Source of the DNA: Pseudomonas sp. KUIN-1
Lineage (GTDB): Bacteria; Pseudomonadota; Gammaproteobacteria; Pseudomonadales; Pseudomonadaceae
Direction: 5' to 3'
Assembly: GCF_009176725.1 (NCBI RefSeq)
Contig: NZ_AP020337.1
Coordinates: 5,630,001-5,694,000, forward strand
Length of the DNA stretch: 64,000 bases
Position numbers and translations under genes: made by a program. This document shows, one piece after another, positions 1 to 8,873 of the stretch; the first letter of the stretch is position 1, and the number at the start of each line of letters is the position of its first letter. The notes below the pieces were generated by a model. That model did not search any database, was not told the origin of the DNA, and was given only the letters and a program-made list of their open reading frames with translations.

Positions 1-938
1 ACCCTTTGGACATCGGTACTCATCGAGAAATCGATCCAACCATTTTGCTTGCTGACGAGCGCAGTCGCCCCCAAAGGCAATACCCTTCGGTTGAGAAATT
101 TGAGATATCAATTCGAGAGACTCTCGAAGCGGATGTGGGGAAATGGCCTTTTGAAGAGGAACCTTCAGCCGGCATAACGAACCTAGTTGGCCGTGAAGAT
201 TTAACCGGTGGGACGTGGGTAGTCCTGCACGAACATCGCTCAGTAACCGAGCGATACGAAGAGAAGCAAGGTCGGGAGCATGGCTCCAGGCAATCACAGT
301 GGCGCTTCCTATTACCGGTAGTCGTTAGAAAGGAAGACGAACAGCAACTTCTTGATTACATCCGGACAAAGCAAAAATTAGACGTAGACTCTTGGACTGC
401 CCGTGACTTCACTAACGACGGTTATCTCAGAGAAGCGCCATGGCGCTCGACATGGGCACAAGAGCAGTGGTCAACCTACGAATTTTACGACTTGGGTGGG
501 ATAGAGGTCGCCTATCCCTGCTTCCGTCACTACTGGGAACCACATCTGGATGTCTCAATGCCCGAAGGCGCTCACGCTTTGATACCAGCGCCGTGGCTCG
601 CCCAGCGGCTCAACCTAATGCCCCATCCTGAGGATGCGACTATCTATATGGATCACACTGGAGAAACGCGCTTCGTTTGCGGAAGGAGCCCTGGCGATGG
701 TTCCCATGCTTTCATAGACCAACAGCTTTTCCAGACATTCCTAGAGGAGGATGGGTTCGCTTGCGTATGGATCTTTGTCACGGAACGTAGCGCTTGGCCG
801 GGCGGTGAAAACAAGAATGCATCTCGGCGCCGCTCAGAAGGTGTGGTGTGGCACGAGCACGGCAAACCACGAACGGTTTGTTGGAGCGATGATTGGGCCA
901 GGGGCGACTCAAAGCAGTACGTACCCGCAAAGCTTTAG
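1..938 (+). CDS. C-terminal part of an unrecognised protein, cut by window edge
   Basis: The frame is open from the first bases and the earliest start is a TTG at 6 with no visible ribosome site, so the gene probably begins left of the window. The visible 310 residues are rich in Trp, Tyr and charged residues (WSTYEFYDLGG, YPCFRHYWEPHLD) with no P-loop or nuclease motif that I recognise. It is followed by a copy of the island hairpin repeat and then by an OLD nuclease gene on the same strand. It could be the C-terminal domain of a larger defence protein, but that is only a guess from the neighbourhood. Confidence 0.6.
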   Translation, partial: PLDIGTHREIDPTILLADERSRPQRQYPSVEKFEISIRETLEADVGKWPFEEEPSAGITNLVGREDLTGGTWVVLHEHRSVTERYEEKQGREHGSRQSQWRFLLPVVVRKEDEQQLLDYIRTKQKLDVDSWTARDFTNDGYLREAPWRSTWAQEQWSTYEFYDLGGIEVAYPCFRHYWEPHLDVSMPEGAHALIPAPWLAQRLNLMPHPEDATIYMDHTGETRFVCGRSPGDGSHAFIDQQLFQTFLEEDGFACVWIFVTERSAWPGGENKNASRRRSEGVVWHEHGKPRTVCWSDDWARGDSKQYVPAKL

Positions 939-1271
939 TTAACCAGCTCACATCATTAGCCCAAATAGCCCTAAGTATCTGCGTTGGTGTCTCGCAGCTT
1001 GATGGCGACTCACGCAGAATCCTTTTTGGGCTTGTCCCCTTCGGGGCACGGCTGTCGTAAACCAAACCCTGGCTTTGCCAGGTTTTGTCCCTCCGGGCTT
1101 TCATCCTCAAGCCTCTCGCCCATCCTGGGCCGGCGCGCTCCGCTTGCGAGAGAGAGGATATGTGCTCACAGCGCTGCTTCATCCTTGAGCAATAATGCCA
1201 GGGCTATGGCGCATCGCCACTTTCCAGCTACGCTGAGGCGCCTTGCCCACCGTAGAAAAGGAATTCACCCC
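939..1271. other. Intergenic region with hairpin repeat copy 1
   Basis: Non-coding stretch between the left-edge gene and the OLD nuclease. It holds the first copy of the multi-hairpin island repeat. The last 120 bases lead into the OLD gene and end with a purine-rich ribosome site (aaaagga) 9 bases before its ATG. No clear sigma-70 promoter was seen. Confidence 0.6.
1021..1146 (+). repeat. Island hairpin repeat, copy 1
   Basis: About 125 bp, four consecutive short hairpins: CCCC-ttc-GGGG, CCTGGC-ttt-GCCAGG, CCC-tcc-GGG and GCCCA-tcc-TGGGC, ending in the conserved tail ggcgcgctccgcttg. Related copies lie at 7027, 24485 (reverse, degenerate) and 30362 (reverse). Stems are kept while their bases and loops change between copies. 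Confidence 0.8.
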
Positions 1272-3041
1272 ATGCACGCCTTGAGCAAAATACACATCAA
1301 GAACTTCCGCTCTTGCAAGCAAGTAATCCTGCCACTGGGCGATTTTACCCCACTGGTTGGTCAAAATAATGCAGGAAAATCCACCATCCTCGACGCGATC
1401 AGATTAGTGCTTGCGCCCAAGGCATTTGCGAAGACAGACGCGAATGATCCGACTCAGCCCATCATCATCAGCGCCTGCGTGTCAGGGATTACCGAAGAAC
1501 TGATTGCGCAAATCCCTGAAGCCAAACATCAAGCAGCGATTACCCCCTACTGCATCAACGGTGACCTTTGGATAAGGATTTCCGCTTCAGGCTCGACCAA
1601 ACCGACCACGGAGGTCTGGGGAAATGCTGATATAGATGAGCAAGGTCTCCCTACGTCGTGGCGCTCCTATCCGACGGGGTTGCCTCAAGCCATTTCGGCA
1701 TTGTTACCCGAAGCGTTGCATATCCGCGCCATGGATGATGTCCAGGAAGACCTAGGCAAAGGCAAAGCTGGCAGCACAATTCGCGGGCTGCTGGATGAAA
1801 TCATGGCCCCCATCCTCTCTGCTCACCAAGAGGTTCAGGATGCACTCACAGCAGTCAGGAATATACTGGGATCCGACGGTGAGAACCGATCCCCTCTGCT
1901 GACTGAGTTCGACACCAGCGCCACCAATGCCCTCTCAAGCTTCTTCCCCGGTTTGATGTTAAACCTGGACGTACCGTCAATCGACGTTAAGGAGTTTTTC
2001 AAGAGCGGTGATTTAAACGTGACCGATGAGATATCCGGTCAAACCAGACGTTTCGACACATTAGGTAGCGGGGCGCAGCGCGCTATACAAATGGCCTTGA
2101 TCCGGCTTCTGGCCGATATCCGAAAAACCCGCGATCAAGACCTTGCGCGTCGTCTTCTGCTGATCGACGAGCCTGAGATTTTCCTCCACCCTCAAGGTGT
2201 CAGAGGCCTTAGAGAAGCACTTCATGTGCTTTCAAAATCCGGTTACCAGGTTGTTTTCACCACCCATTCGCCATTGATGGTGAGCAGGGATAACGCGCCC
2301 GAAACGGTCATCGTGCGCAGATCACGGGAGAATGGTTCCGAGGTTCGCATTCCGATGGGAGCGGCGGTTGCGCAGGCTATGGCAGAGGCGCAAGCCCAAT
2401 CTCGAACCCTTTTTGAGCTTGGGAATATCGCTGAAATCTATTTCGCAGAAAAGGTAATTCTCTGCGAGGGCAAGACGGATCAGAGACTGCTTCCACTCAT
2501 CTACGAAAAGCTCTACGGAGTCCGGCCTGAACTCGAACGGATCTGCTTTGTTGCTCTAGGTAGTTGTACTTCCATTCCCAAGGGCTTTTCTGTACTGACC
2601 GCAATGGGTATCAAATGCGGCGTGATCGCTGACTTAGATTTTGCATTCACTCACGCCAGGGGGCCCTGGCTGGCGAAGGAGTGCGAAGAGATGGATAAGG
2701 TGAGATCTGTGCTGCAAGTCATCGGCCAAACCGAAGGATTTCAGATCGGTGGTAACGGCATGCCTCAGAACTCCAAAAACGGCTCAGCAGCTGACTGCTG
2801 GGCTGCTTTTGCAAGAAATGCTGACGGCCAAGTTCTTGCGAATGCTGCTCATGAGGCAATGAAAGATTTTACAACCTGGGTCTGGCCAATGGGGTGCATT
2901 GAGGATGCATTGAACATTGAGGAGAAGGGAGAGGCAGCCATCATCGCTCAGGAAGACAATATCCGAAGCTGGGAGCCAGAGATGATTGATCAAGAGTTTC
3001 CTGTTTTCCGTACCAGCCTAGATTGGATGCGGGCTATCTAA
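1272..3041 (+). CDS. OLD-family ATPase/TOPRIM nuclease
   Basis: 589 aa from the ATG at 1272, preceded by aaaagga; an in-frame extension upstream runs through the hairpin repeat and is not credible. ABC-type ATPase with Walker A GQNNAGKST (residues 30-38), Walker B LLLIDEPEIFLHP (D299, E300) and a THSP switch histidine (H332), followed by a TOPRIM domain with VILCEGKTD (E399) and the acidic IADLD motif. OLD proteins are ATP-regulated nucleases common in phage defence (P2 OLD, GajA). No UvrD helicase follows; instead a DUF5677-like gene starts 71 bp downstream on the same strand, so the two may form one system. Confidence 0.85.
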   Translation: MHALSKIHIKNFRSCKQVILPLGDFTPLVGQNNAGKSTILDAIRLVLAPKAFAKTDANDPTQPIIISACVSGITEELIAQIPEAKHQAAITPYCINGDLWIRISASGSTKPTTEVWGNADIDEQGLPTSWRSYPTGLPQAISALLPEALHIRAMDDVQEDLGKGKAGSTIRGLLDEIMAPILSAHQEVQDALTAVRNILGSDGENRSPLLTEFDTSATNALSSFFPGLMLNLDVPSIDVKEFFKSGDLNVTDEISGQTRRFDTLGSGAQRAIQMALIRLLADIRKTRDQDLARRLLLIDEPEIFLHPQGVRGLREALHVLSKSGYQVVFTTHSPLMVSRDNAPETVIVRRSRENGSEVRIPMGAAVAQAMAEAQAQSRTLFELGNIAEIYFAEKVILCEGKTDQRLLPLIYEKLYGVRPELERICFVALGSCTSIPKGFSVLTAMGIKCGVIADLDFAFTHARGPWLAKECEEMDKVRSVLQVIGQTEGFQIGGNGMPQNSKNGSAADCWAAFARNADGQVLANAAHEAMKDFTTWVWPMGCIEDALNIEEKGEAAIIAQEDNIRSWEPEMIDQEFPVFRTSLDWMRAI

Positions 3042-3112
3042 CGGCACGAACTCGTCGTAACGCGTCTATTCGGGACGGTTTGAAAAGTGCATAGCCAAAC
3101 AGGAAGTAGCTC

Positions 3113-4666
3113 ATGTCTAACAGGAAGAAAAAGCAAAACCGCTCCGGAAAGGTTACGTCATCACTGGCAGATCATAAAAGGGTAGGCAAAGCCCTTATAC
3201 CTCCCATGATGCAACTCACAGGGATGAGTTTCTCGTCATGGGCGAACACTCGCCTGCCGGAGATGCTTTGGGCCTGTCTGATCGTCACCGTAATACCGCG
3301 TGAAGAGGCAATCGAAGTTTTTCGAGACATCGCATCCATCGGCATTCGCTATCGGCGTGATGAACACGACCAGGAGTCAAAACCAGCACTGGGCTGGTCG
3401 CTTCGCCACTCTGATTTGCCGAACCAGCCGAGAGAACTCTTTAACGCCCTCGTGAGCCGGGTGCTCCGCTGCCATTCAGGCTTGCAAGCGTTGCGTCCGT
3501 TACTGCTCCTCGAGAACCTTCCAGGCCAAGACTGGTGGAAAGCAGCACTCGCTGCTGAAGCAACCGATGACGACTGGCAGACCCTTGGCCAGGCGGTACT
3601 GAAAACCTTTGACCACCAGTCTCAAGAAGCAACGGATGTGCGCTGGTTAAGCGTACTATTCAAGCTAGGGCTAGGGGAAATCTTCGTCATGGAGGAGATG
3701 ACGGAGCGGATTCAGGAAATTATCGAATATCCACACCGAGGAGATATGAGATCAGTCCGCCCCTCCATTAGATCCATGGAAATGGCTGTAATCAGCGTCA
3801 AACCGGATCAAGAACCGAGCATCTGGCCCGAATTATTTTGGGATTACACACTGGAACATACCCACTGCCTCCCAGCTCCGTTGGAGGCCAGAGGTGAATC
3901 TGCCCATGACCCCAAAATCTTGGGCAAGACGATCAATGATTTCCGTGAAGGTTTACTGGCTCACTGGTTCACGAGCTTGAGCACCACTGGACTGAATCAG
4001 AAACATGATGGCGTTTTCGGGTTCGGGTTCTTCGCTCTCGCCTGCGTAGCCGAGATGAGCATGGGGCCGTTGAGCTCAGCCGTTACCGGAAGGCTACTGC
4101 TTCGGTCTCTCACTGAGTGCAGGATCTCGCTGGCTTATCTTGTACGCTGTGGGAACGACGAGATGTGGAAAAAATTCCGCTCCTATGGCGCCGGCCAAGC
4201 CAAGCTGGCACTGCTCAAGCACGAGGAGATGGCTGGTCAGAAGGCTCGGTTTGTGACCAAACAGGCTTTGGAAACCTTGGCGAACGAAGACTACTTCCAA
4301 GAGTACGTGGAGATCGATCTGGGCCATTGGGCCGGTAAAGATCTTCGCAGGCTAGCAGAGGAGTCAGGCACGAAGGATGACTACGACAGGTACTACGGTT
4401 GGGCCTCGGGCTTCGTTCATGGTCAATGGGGTGCAATAAGGGACAGTAACTTCACTCACTGCCTGAACCCTCTGCACCGGTTCCATCGCATCCCACTGGC
4501 ATACCACCGGATGCTAGAACCTACCATTGCTGATGCGCTGCACTTGGTAAATGCCATCCTTGATGATGTGAACACTGCGTATCCAGGATTTGATGAGCGC
4601 TTTGAGATCAAGGGCGCGGCAGGGGAGGATGACGAAAATCCAGCGGGCTCTACTGAATCCGGCTAG
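3113..4666 (+). CDS. DUF5677-like protein, partner of OLD nuclease
   Basis: 517 aa, ATG at 3113 with aggaag upstream. The N-terminus is strongly basic (SNRKKKQNRSGK). The C-terminal half, with LLLRSLTECRISLAYLV, FRSYGAGQAKLALLK and YYGWASGFVHGQWG, matches my memory of the helical DUF5677 family (HEPN-like alpha-helical proteins seen in defence contexts). No catalytic motif is certain. It lies 71 bp after the OLD gene on the same strand, then converges on the second OLD gene, so a two-gene OLD plus DUF5677 unit is likely. Function is unknown; it could be a toxin, adaptor or sensor. Confidence 0.65.
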   Translation: MSNRKKKQNRSGKVTSSLADHKRVGKALIPPMMQLTGMSFSSWANTRLPEMLWACLIVTVIPREEAIEVFRDIASIGIRYRRDEHDQESKPALGWSLRHSDLPNQPRELFNALVSRVLRCHSGLQALRPLLLLENLPGQDWWKAALAAEATDDDWQTLGQAVLKTFDHQSQEATDVRWLSVLFKLGLGEIFVMEEMTERIQEIIEYPHRGDMRSVRPSIRSMEMAVISVKPDQEPSIWPELFWDYTLEHTHCLPAPLEARGESAHDPKILGKTINDFREGLLAHWFTSLSTTGLNQKHDGVFGFGFFALACVAEMSMGPLSSAVTGRLLLRSLTECRISLAYLVRCGNDEMWKKFRSYGAGQAKLALLKHEEMAGQKARFVTKQALETLANEDYFQEYVEIDLGHWAGKDLRRLAEESGTKDDYDRYYGWASGFVHGQWGAIRDSNFTHCLNPLHRFHRIPLAYHRMLEPTIADALHLVNAILDDVNTAYPGFDERFEIKGAAGEDDENPAGSTESG

Positions 4667-4802
4667 CGTTGGTCGGCATCCACAGTCTTTCTCTGGGCCA
4701 ATGAGCGCCTGAACGACCAGGCAGAACTAAGAATTACGCGTCGCGGCTCACGTCCTTGGATGACGTGTGCCGCGTTTGGTAATATCACCCTTCAACTAAA
4801 AA

Positions 4803-6575
4803 CTACCGTGAAAAATATCTATGAATTTCAGTGACTAGCTTTTCCACGCTCACCGGGACTTGTTTTGTTTCCTCCATCTGTCTTATAACAAATTTTGAGA
4901 AGTCATTTTTTTTCATCCAATTGATACGATTAGCAATTAACCTACGGCATTTTTCATTAGCGATCTTCGTGGTCAGGAGGCTATTAAAGGATTGATCAAT
5001 GTCTAAATTTTGAGAGTTAAGTTTGACCACGTCCGGGCGTGGCTCCAGCCAGAGCTTAGACTCTGCATGATCCCAAGCCGCAGCCCCGCAAAGCTCTTCA
5101 ATCGCAATTGATAACTCAAAGCCAGCCTTTAGAGCTTGTCGGAGTTCATCATCCCCATTAATTTTGTTGAGCTTGAAATATTTAATTTTCCCTTTCAGGT
5201 CTAATGAGTCCATCCGTTGACTTAAGGTGGTTTCTGCCGCAGCACCAGCCTCATCACCATCCAGCAAAATTGCAGTGCGACCTCTCACATCCGTCATGAC
5301 GGCCCGAGCTGTGGCATACCCGACAACCCAGTTAGTACCGGCACCAGAGCCTGATTTTGTTACCACTTTGAATGGGATGGTTGGGCCAAACAGTATAGAG
5401 CAGGCTTTTTCAAGTATAAGTTTATCCGTATCACCCTCAACGCAAAGCACAGGTAGATCAGTGTGTAGGGACTGCCCTTGAACCTCCTTTAACTGTTCAA
5501 ATAGTTGCCGTCGCTGATCCAAAGCAACTTTCAGGTAGGGCTCGATAAAAGGCATCAATCCTAGCCCATCATCCAAAGCTGCAGTAGTTGTTGAATCTAC
5601 GAACGCTGTCGCTCCGTCTATGCGGGAAGCATATAAAGCAAGTGCTTTATCTTGTGATTTTGCGATACTGTAAAATGCAGGCGAATGCGTTGTGAGAAGT
5701 ATCTGAATTACATTTGAGCATCGGTAAAACTCCTCAGCCTCTTCAACCTGCCTAGCCAACTCCAGATTATTCTCTGGTTCTTCATAACCAAATATTGTTT
5801 CGGGTGATGGCCTTCCTTTGGCGAAGTTTGCCTTCCGTTGATCTGCTAAAAATCGCAAAATCACAGGAATGTGCCTCCCTTGGACGCCATCGCCTCGGTG
5901 TTGTAAAGGTGTCGCTGCATGCTTATCCGCTGTCTTGAAGTCGAGGATTTCGAAAAGGCTGCCTAAGTCGGTTGGCAAAGAAAACTCAGTCTTTAGACTT
6001 AGTATCCTCAACGCTTCAACTTCAATTCCTCGTACTTCTGTACGCAAACTCTTCAAGAATTGCCCTGAAGCTTTAGCCAGCTTTGGTGCGATGGTCTCCG
6101 CCAAAGTATTATGAAGTCTTCTTTTAAGCGTGTTAAAAAACTCTTCTCCTCGAATCGCAGGAACATATTCGTAGCCTATTTGGCGCAGCCAATACTCCGT
6201 TTTTGAACGCGCGCTAAAGGCTTTATCACCGACCATCTTCATGTGTTCATCATATGGCATTAAAGCTTCTTCGCGCCAAGTTTTTCGCCACACAACAGGA
6301 TCACTATCCGTGTAATTTCTTGGAGGCTGAATCTCGAGCTCAACTATAATTTCTTTTGCTCTGTTTGCACGGCCAACAGCGTTTTGACTGTAGTCATCTG
6401 AAAATACTAGCTGCTTACCCACGTCAGTTTGGTTGTTGAAGAAAAGATTTAATGCTCGTAGCACATTACTCTTTCCTGCGTCGTTAGCACCTGCCAAAAC
6501 AGTGTAGTTAACAGGCAGAATTTCCACATCAATCAAGGAGCGAAAGTTTTTAATCTTAATACGGGTTATATACAC
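4803..6575 (-). CDS. Second OLD-family ATPase/TOPRIM nuclease
   Basis: 590 aa if translation begins at the GTG at 6575, which has ggaagg five bases upstream and places MYITRIKIKNFRSL at the N-terminus, as expected for OLD proteins. Walker A is GANDAGKS (29-36), Walker B FGYEEPENN (E265, E266), switch histidine TTHSP (H297), TOPRIM VLCVEGDTD (E380) and LLDGDEAG (D439, D441). It has no helicase neighbour and appears to be a single-gene class 1-type OLD. The AT-rich codon use differs from the chromosomal genes in this window. An alternative in-frame TTG start at 6626 would read through a TTGG tetranucleotide repeat. Confidence 0.85.
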   Translation of the reverse strand: MYITRIKIKNFRSLIDVEILPVNYTVLAGANDAGKSNVLRALNLFFNNQTDVGKQLVFSDDYSQNAVGRANRAKEIIVELEIQPPRNYTDSDPVVWRKTWREEALMPYDEHMKMVGDKAFSARSKTEYWLRQIGYEYVPAIRGEEFFNTLKRRLHNTLAETIAPKLAKASGQFLKSLRTEVRGIEVEALRILSLKTEFSLPTDLGSLFEILDFKTADKHAATPLQHRGDGVQGRHIPVILRFLADQRKANFAKGRPSPETIFGYEEPENNLELARQVEEAEEFYRCSNVIQILLTTHSPAFYSIAKSQDKALALYASRIDGATAFVDSTTTAALDDGLGLMPFIEPYLKVALDQRRQLFEQLKEVQGQSLHTDLPVLCVEGDTDKLILEKACSILFGPTIPFKVVTKSGSGAGTNWVVGYATARAVMTDVRGRTAILLDGDEAGAAAETTLSQRMDSLDLKGKIKYFKLNKINGDDELRQALKAGFELSIAIEELCGAAAWDHAESKLWLEPRPDVVKLNSQNLDIDQSFNSLLTTKIANEKCRRLIANRINWMKKNDFSKFVIRQMEETKQVPVSVEKLVTEIHRYFSR

Positions 6576-6602
6576 GGGCGCCTTCCATATGCGTGAGCTT
6601 GA

Positions 6603-6622
6603 CCAACCAACCAACCAACCAA
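6603..6622. repeat. Five tandem CCAA (TTGG) units upstream of OLD gene
   Basis: Perfect tetranucleotide repeat, five units, 28 bases before the GTG start of the OLD gene at 6575 and in frame with it from a TTG at 6626. Such tracts can slip and alter expression, but five units is short. Confidence 0.9.
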
Positions 6623-7026
6623 GCAATTACACCACAAAAAGACATCAATATGACATCACGCAATACTCTCATGTTGGGTGGGCGGCAGCATTTTTCAGAG
6701 GCTCGCACGAGAGATCACGGTCGTGCAGGCGAGAGGACGCTGAGGATGCGGGTAGCTCAGTCAGGTCACGGCTTGAACAACTCATCAAGCGCCACGAACG
6801 CAGCGCCGGTTTCTGCGGAAGCCCTAGCTTTGCGCTCAATCACCTCTGCGATGGGTACGAGCGTTGGGGCATGGTGCGACTGTCGTTCACATCAATCCCG
6901 TGAGGTTTGATATCAGCGGTCAGGAGCACTTTCTCGAAGGCCCTGCATCTGTGATGATGCAGAGATTGCTTCGCGAGACCTTTGGCGACCATCCTGTCTC
7001 CTAGTTGGATGGCTATTTCCGGTAGA

Positions 7027-7152
7027 TCCGTTTTGGGCTTGCCCCCTTCGGGGCACGGCTGGCGTGAACCAAACCCTGACTGCGCCAGGGTTTGGCCCTG
7101 CGGGCTTTCATCCTCAAGTCTCTGCCCCGTCGCGGTCGGCGCGCTCCGCTTG
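7027..7152 (+). repeat. Island hairpin repeat, copy 2
   Basis: Same family as copy 1. Hairpins are GCCCC-cttc-GGGGC, AAACCCTG-actgcgc-CAGGGTTT, GCCC-tgc-GGGC and a weak CCG-tcg-CGG, then the tail ggcgcgctccgcttg. The second stem is a perfect 8 bp here although its bases differ from copy 1. Confidence 0.8.
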
Positions 7153-7212
7153 AAGAGCGCTCAAAACGCCACGATGGACGATTGAGCAAGGGTCATAGAA
7201 TTCACAGGGAGT

Positions 7213-8226
7213 TCAGGATGAAGCAATCCCCAGAAGACGATATACCTCATAGCGTTCGTCCTCCTCCTCAAGTCCTTTTATATGCCCGGCCTCAGTGTGC
7301 AGCACAGGGAGTAAGCGCGCAAAGTCAGTGGTCATCTGATAATTGGTTGTAGTTTGGCTTTCGATCTCTTTGCGCGTCACATTCGTTACCGTGAAGCAGT
7401 CCAGCAACAACCGCAAATTCCTATCATCTGTGAAAAATTTAGTTTTTGCGTACCCTTTTCCATGAGCAATCCAAACATTAAGGATCATATTTGAAAAGTT
7501 GGCTATGCGCTGTACTAACTGAATATCTCCCAGTGCATTGCTCGCATCGAACTCGTCAGGATTTTTCTTGAGCTTCATGACCTTAAAAGCAGGCAAAAAG
7601 CTATAGACACAAGCGACTGAAACAATTACAACCGGATGATTTTTCAAGATTCCAAGACTTTGCGCCTTAGAACATATATCAGCAACGAGTTCAAGGCGTC
7701 TTTCTGCAAGCGGCTTATCATGCAGCCCCATTGAGTTAACGTATATAAGAAACTCAAGATAGGCTGGGCCCAACTCTTCAGGGTGCTCACCTTTTAGCTC
7801 GAGAATCATAGCTGGTGTTATAAGATTATTTTCATACACTCTAGCTTTAGTGAAAAATTTCTGCATGGCGGCTATGTCGCCTGAAACTTCAGCTATGAGA
7901 TCTTCATCAGCTCTAGGTTTTTTCAAATCACTGATTATCTCAAGAAAAGCTGCGATATACGAGATCCCGTCCCTAGGTTTATCGAGCTTAATTAGTTCAG
8001 AAATCGACTCTCGAACAGGAGCGGAGGGGGCGGGCGGCTTTTTTAAATGAGTTTTGATGTGGCTAATGGCGCAGACGTCTAGCAAGTGTAAAGTTGGCGC
8101 ATCGTCTGCCGGACACAGAGACCGCATCAAAGCGGCGGCAGAGGAGTGTTCTCCAGCAGGAATCTCAAATCTAACTTTTATATTGATAGGGTGAAACACA
8201 ATTTCCTTGTCGACCTGCTCGCTCAC
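7213..8226 (-). CDS. Uncharacterised protein, possibly PIN-like nuclease
   Basis: 337 aa. I do not recognise the family. An early LHLLDVCAISHIK segment (Asp in a hydrophobic strand) and a late KFFTDDRNLRLLLDC segment resemble the first and last acidic motifs of PIN-fold RNases, with a DEFDASNALGDIQLV segment between them; this is suggestive only. ATG at 8226 follows aggagagaag-like purines. It is a single gene with low-GC codon use, flanked by the hairpin repeat and an IS21 remnant, which fits a recently acquired cargo gene. Confidence 0.5.
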   Translation of the reverse strand: MSEQVDKEIVFHPINIKVRFEIPAGEHSSAAALMRSLCPADDAPTLHLLDVCAISHIKTHLKKPPAPSAPVRESISELIKLDKPRDGISYIAAFLEIISDLKKPRADEDLIAEVSGDIAAMQKFFTKARVYENNLITPAMILELKGEHPEELGPAYLEFLIYVNSMGLHDKPLAERRLELVADICSKAQSLGILKNHPVVIVSVACVYSFLPAFKVMKLKKNPDEFDASNALGDIQLVQRIANFSNMILNVWIAHGKGYAKTKFFTDDRNLRLLLDCFTVTNVTRKEIESQTTTNYQMTTDFARLLPVLHTEAGHIKGLEEEDERYEVYRLLGIASS

Positions 8227-8386
8227 CTACTTCTCTCCTTAACTCTAGCTCAACAGATTTTAACTTACAAACACGGTGCGTTAGTACGTTCGAAAACTAG
8301 GCGCCATCCCCGGCTCAGTTCCATTACGAAGCATACCATCAATGTTGAGTCGACTTGAGTTAAACATTCGAATCTAATCAGCGAAC

Positions 8387-8690
8387 CTAGGAGGTTTGAC
8401 GGGAGCGTAGATCAATTCGCCAATTTTCGCCCGGAGTCATCAATTCAAACGGCAGGCTCATTCCTAGCCAGAGCTCGTGAGCCTGCCTGACTCGTTCGTG
8501 CGTACAGCCACGAACGGCGTCGAGCTTGGCGGCTCTGGGTACACGAGAGTAACGCGGGACAGAAGGTTCTCTGAGATAGCCACGAGCAGTGTTGCGGGAC
8601 ACGCCCAATGTCTTGGCGGTCTGTCGAATGCTGTGCCCTTGGCGGGACAACACTTTGATCTCCGCTGCTTGAAATGGGCAGCCTCAAATG
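8387..8690 (-). pseudogene. IS21-family istA transposase remnant
   Basis: About 95 codons resembling the N-terminus of IS21 IstA: an open segment EIKVLSRQGHSIRQTAK followed by the HTH half GVSRNTARGYLREPSVPRYSR and AAKLD. The sequence then departs from IstA and stops; the DDE catalytic domain and istB are absent. It is a dead fragment between two unrelated cargo genes and marks past transposition in the island. Confidence 0.65.
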
Positions 8691-8873
8691 GCTGCGACGT
8701 TAGCCAAGTGGATCAGTTTTGCACCGGCACTAACAAGCGTACGTAGTCGGATAACCGACAGCCAGTAACACTATTCAGTAGTGCTAAATATAAAAAGCCT
8801 GATCAGCGAGGCCGCTTTTCCTGCTTAGTTCGACGGCGGTCTCGAACATTCCTGCTTTTGGCCGTTTGTTCTT

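Larger units (their letters stand above)
6576..7212. other. Non-coding gap with gene debris and hairpin repeat copy 2
   Basis: The gap between two minus-strand genes holds the TTGG tract, hairpin repeat copy 2, and on the minus strand (about 6766-6880) a short reading frame ending ..VIERKARASAETGAAF.., then TGA, which looks like the 3' remnant of a lost gene. No intact gene is seen. Confidence 0.55.

Noticed and set aside
984..1271. Upstream 96-codon extension of the first OLD gene
   Set aside because: It translates the hairpin repeat; the ATG at 1272 has a ribosome site and begins the conserved N-terminus.
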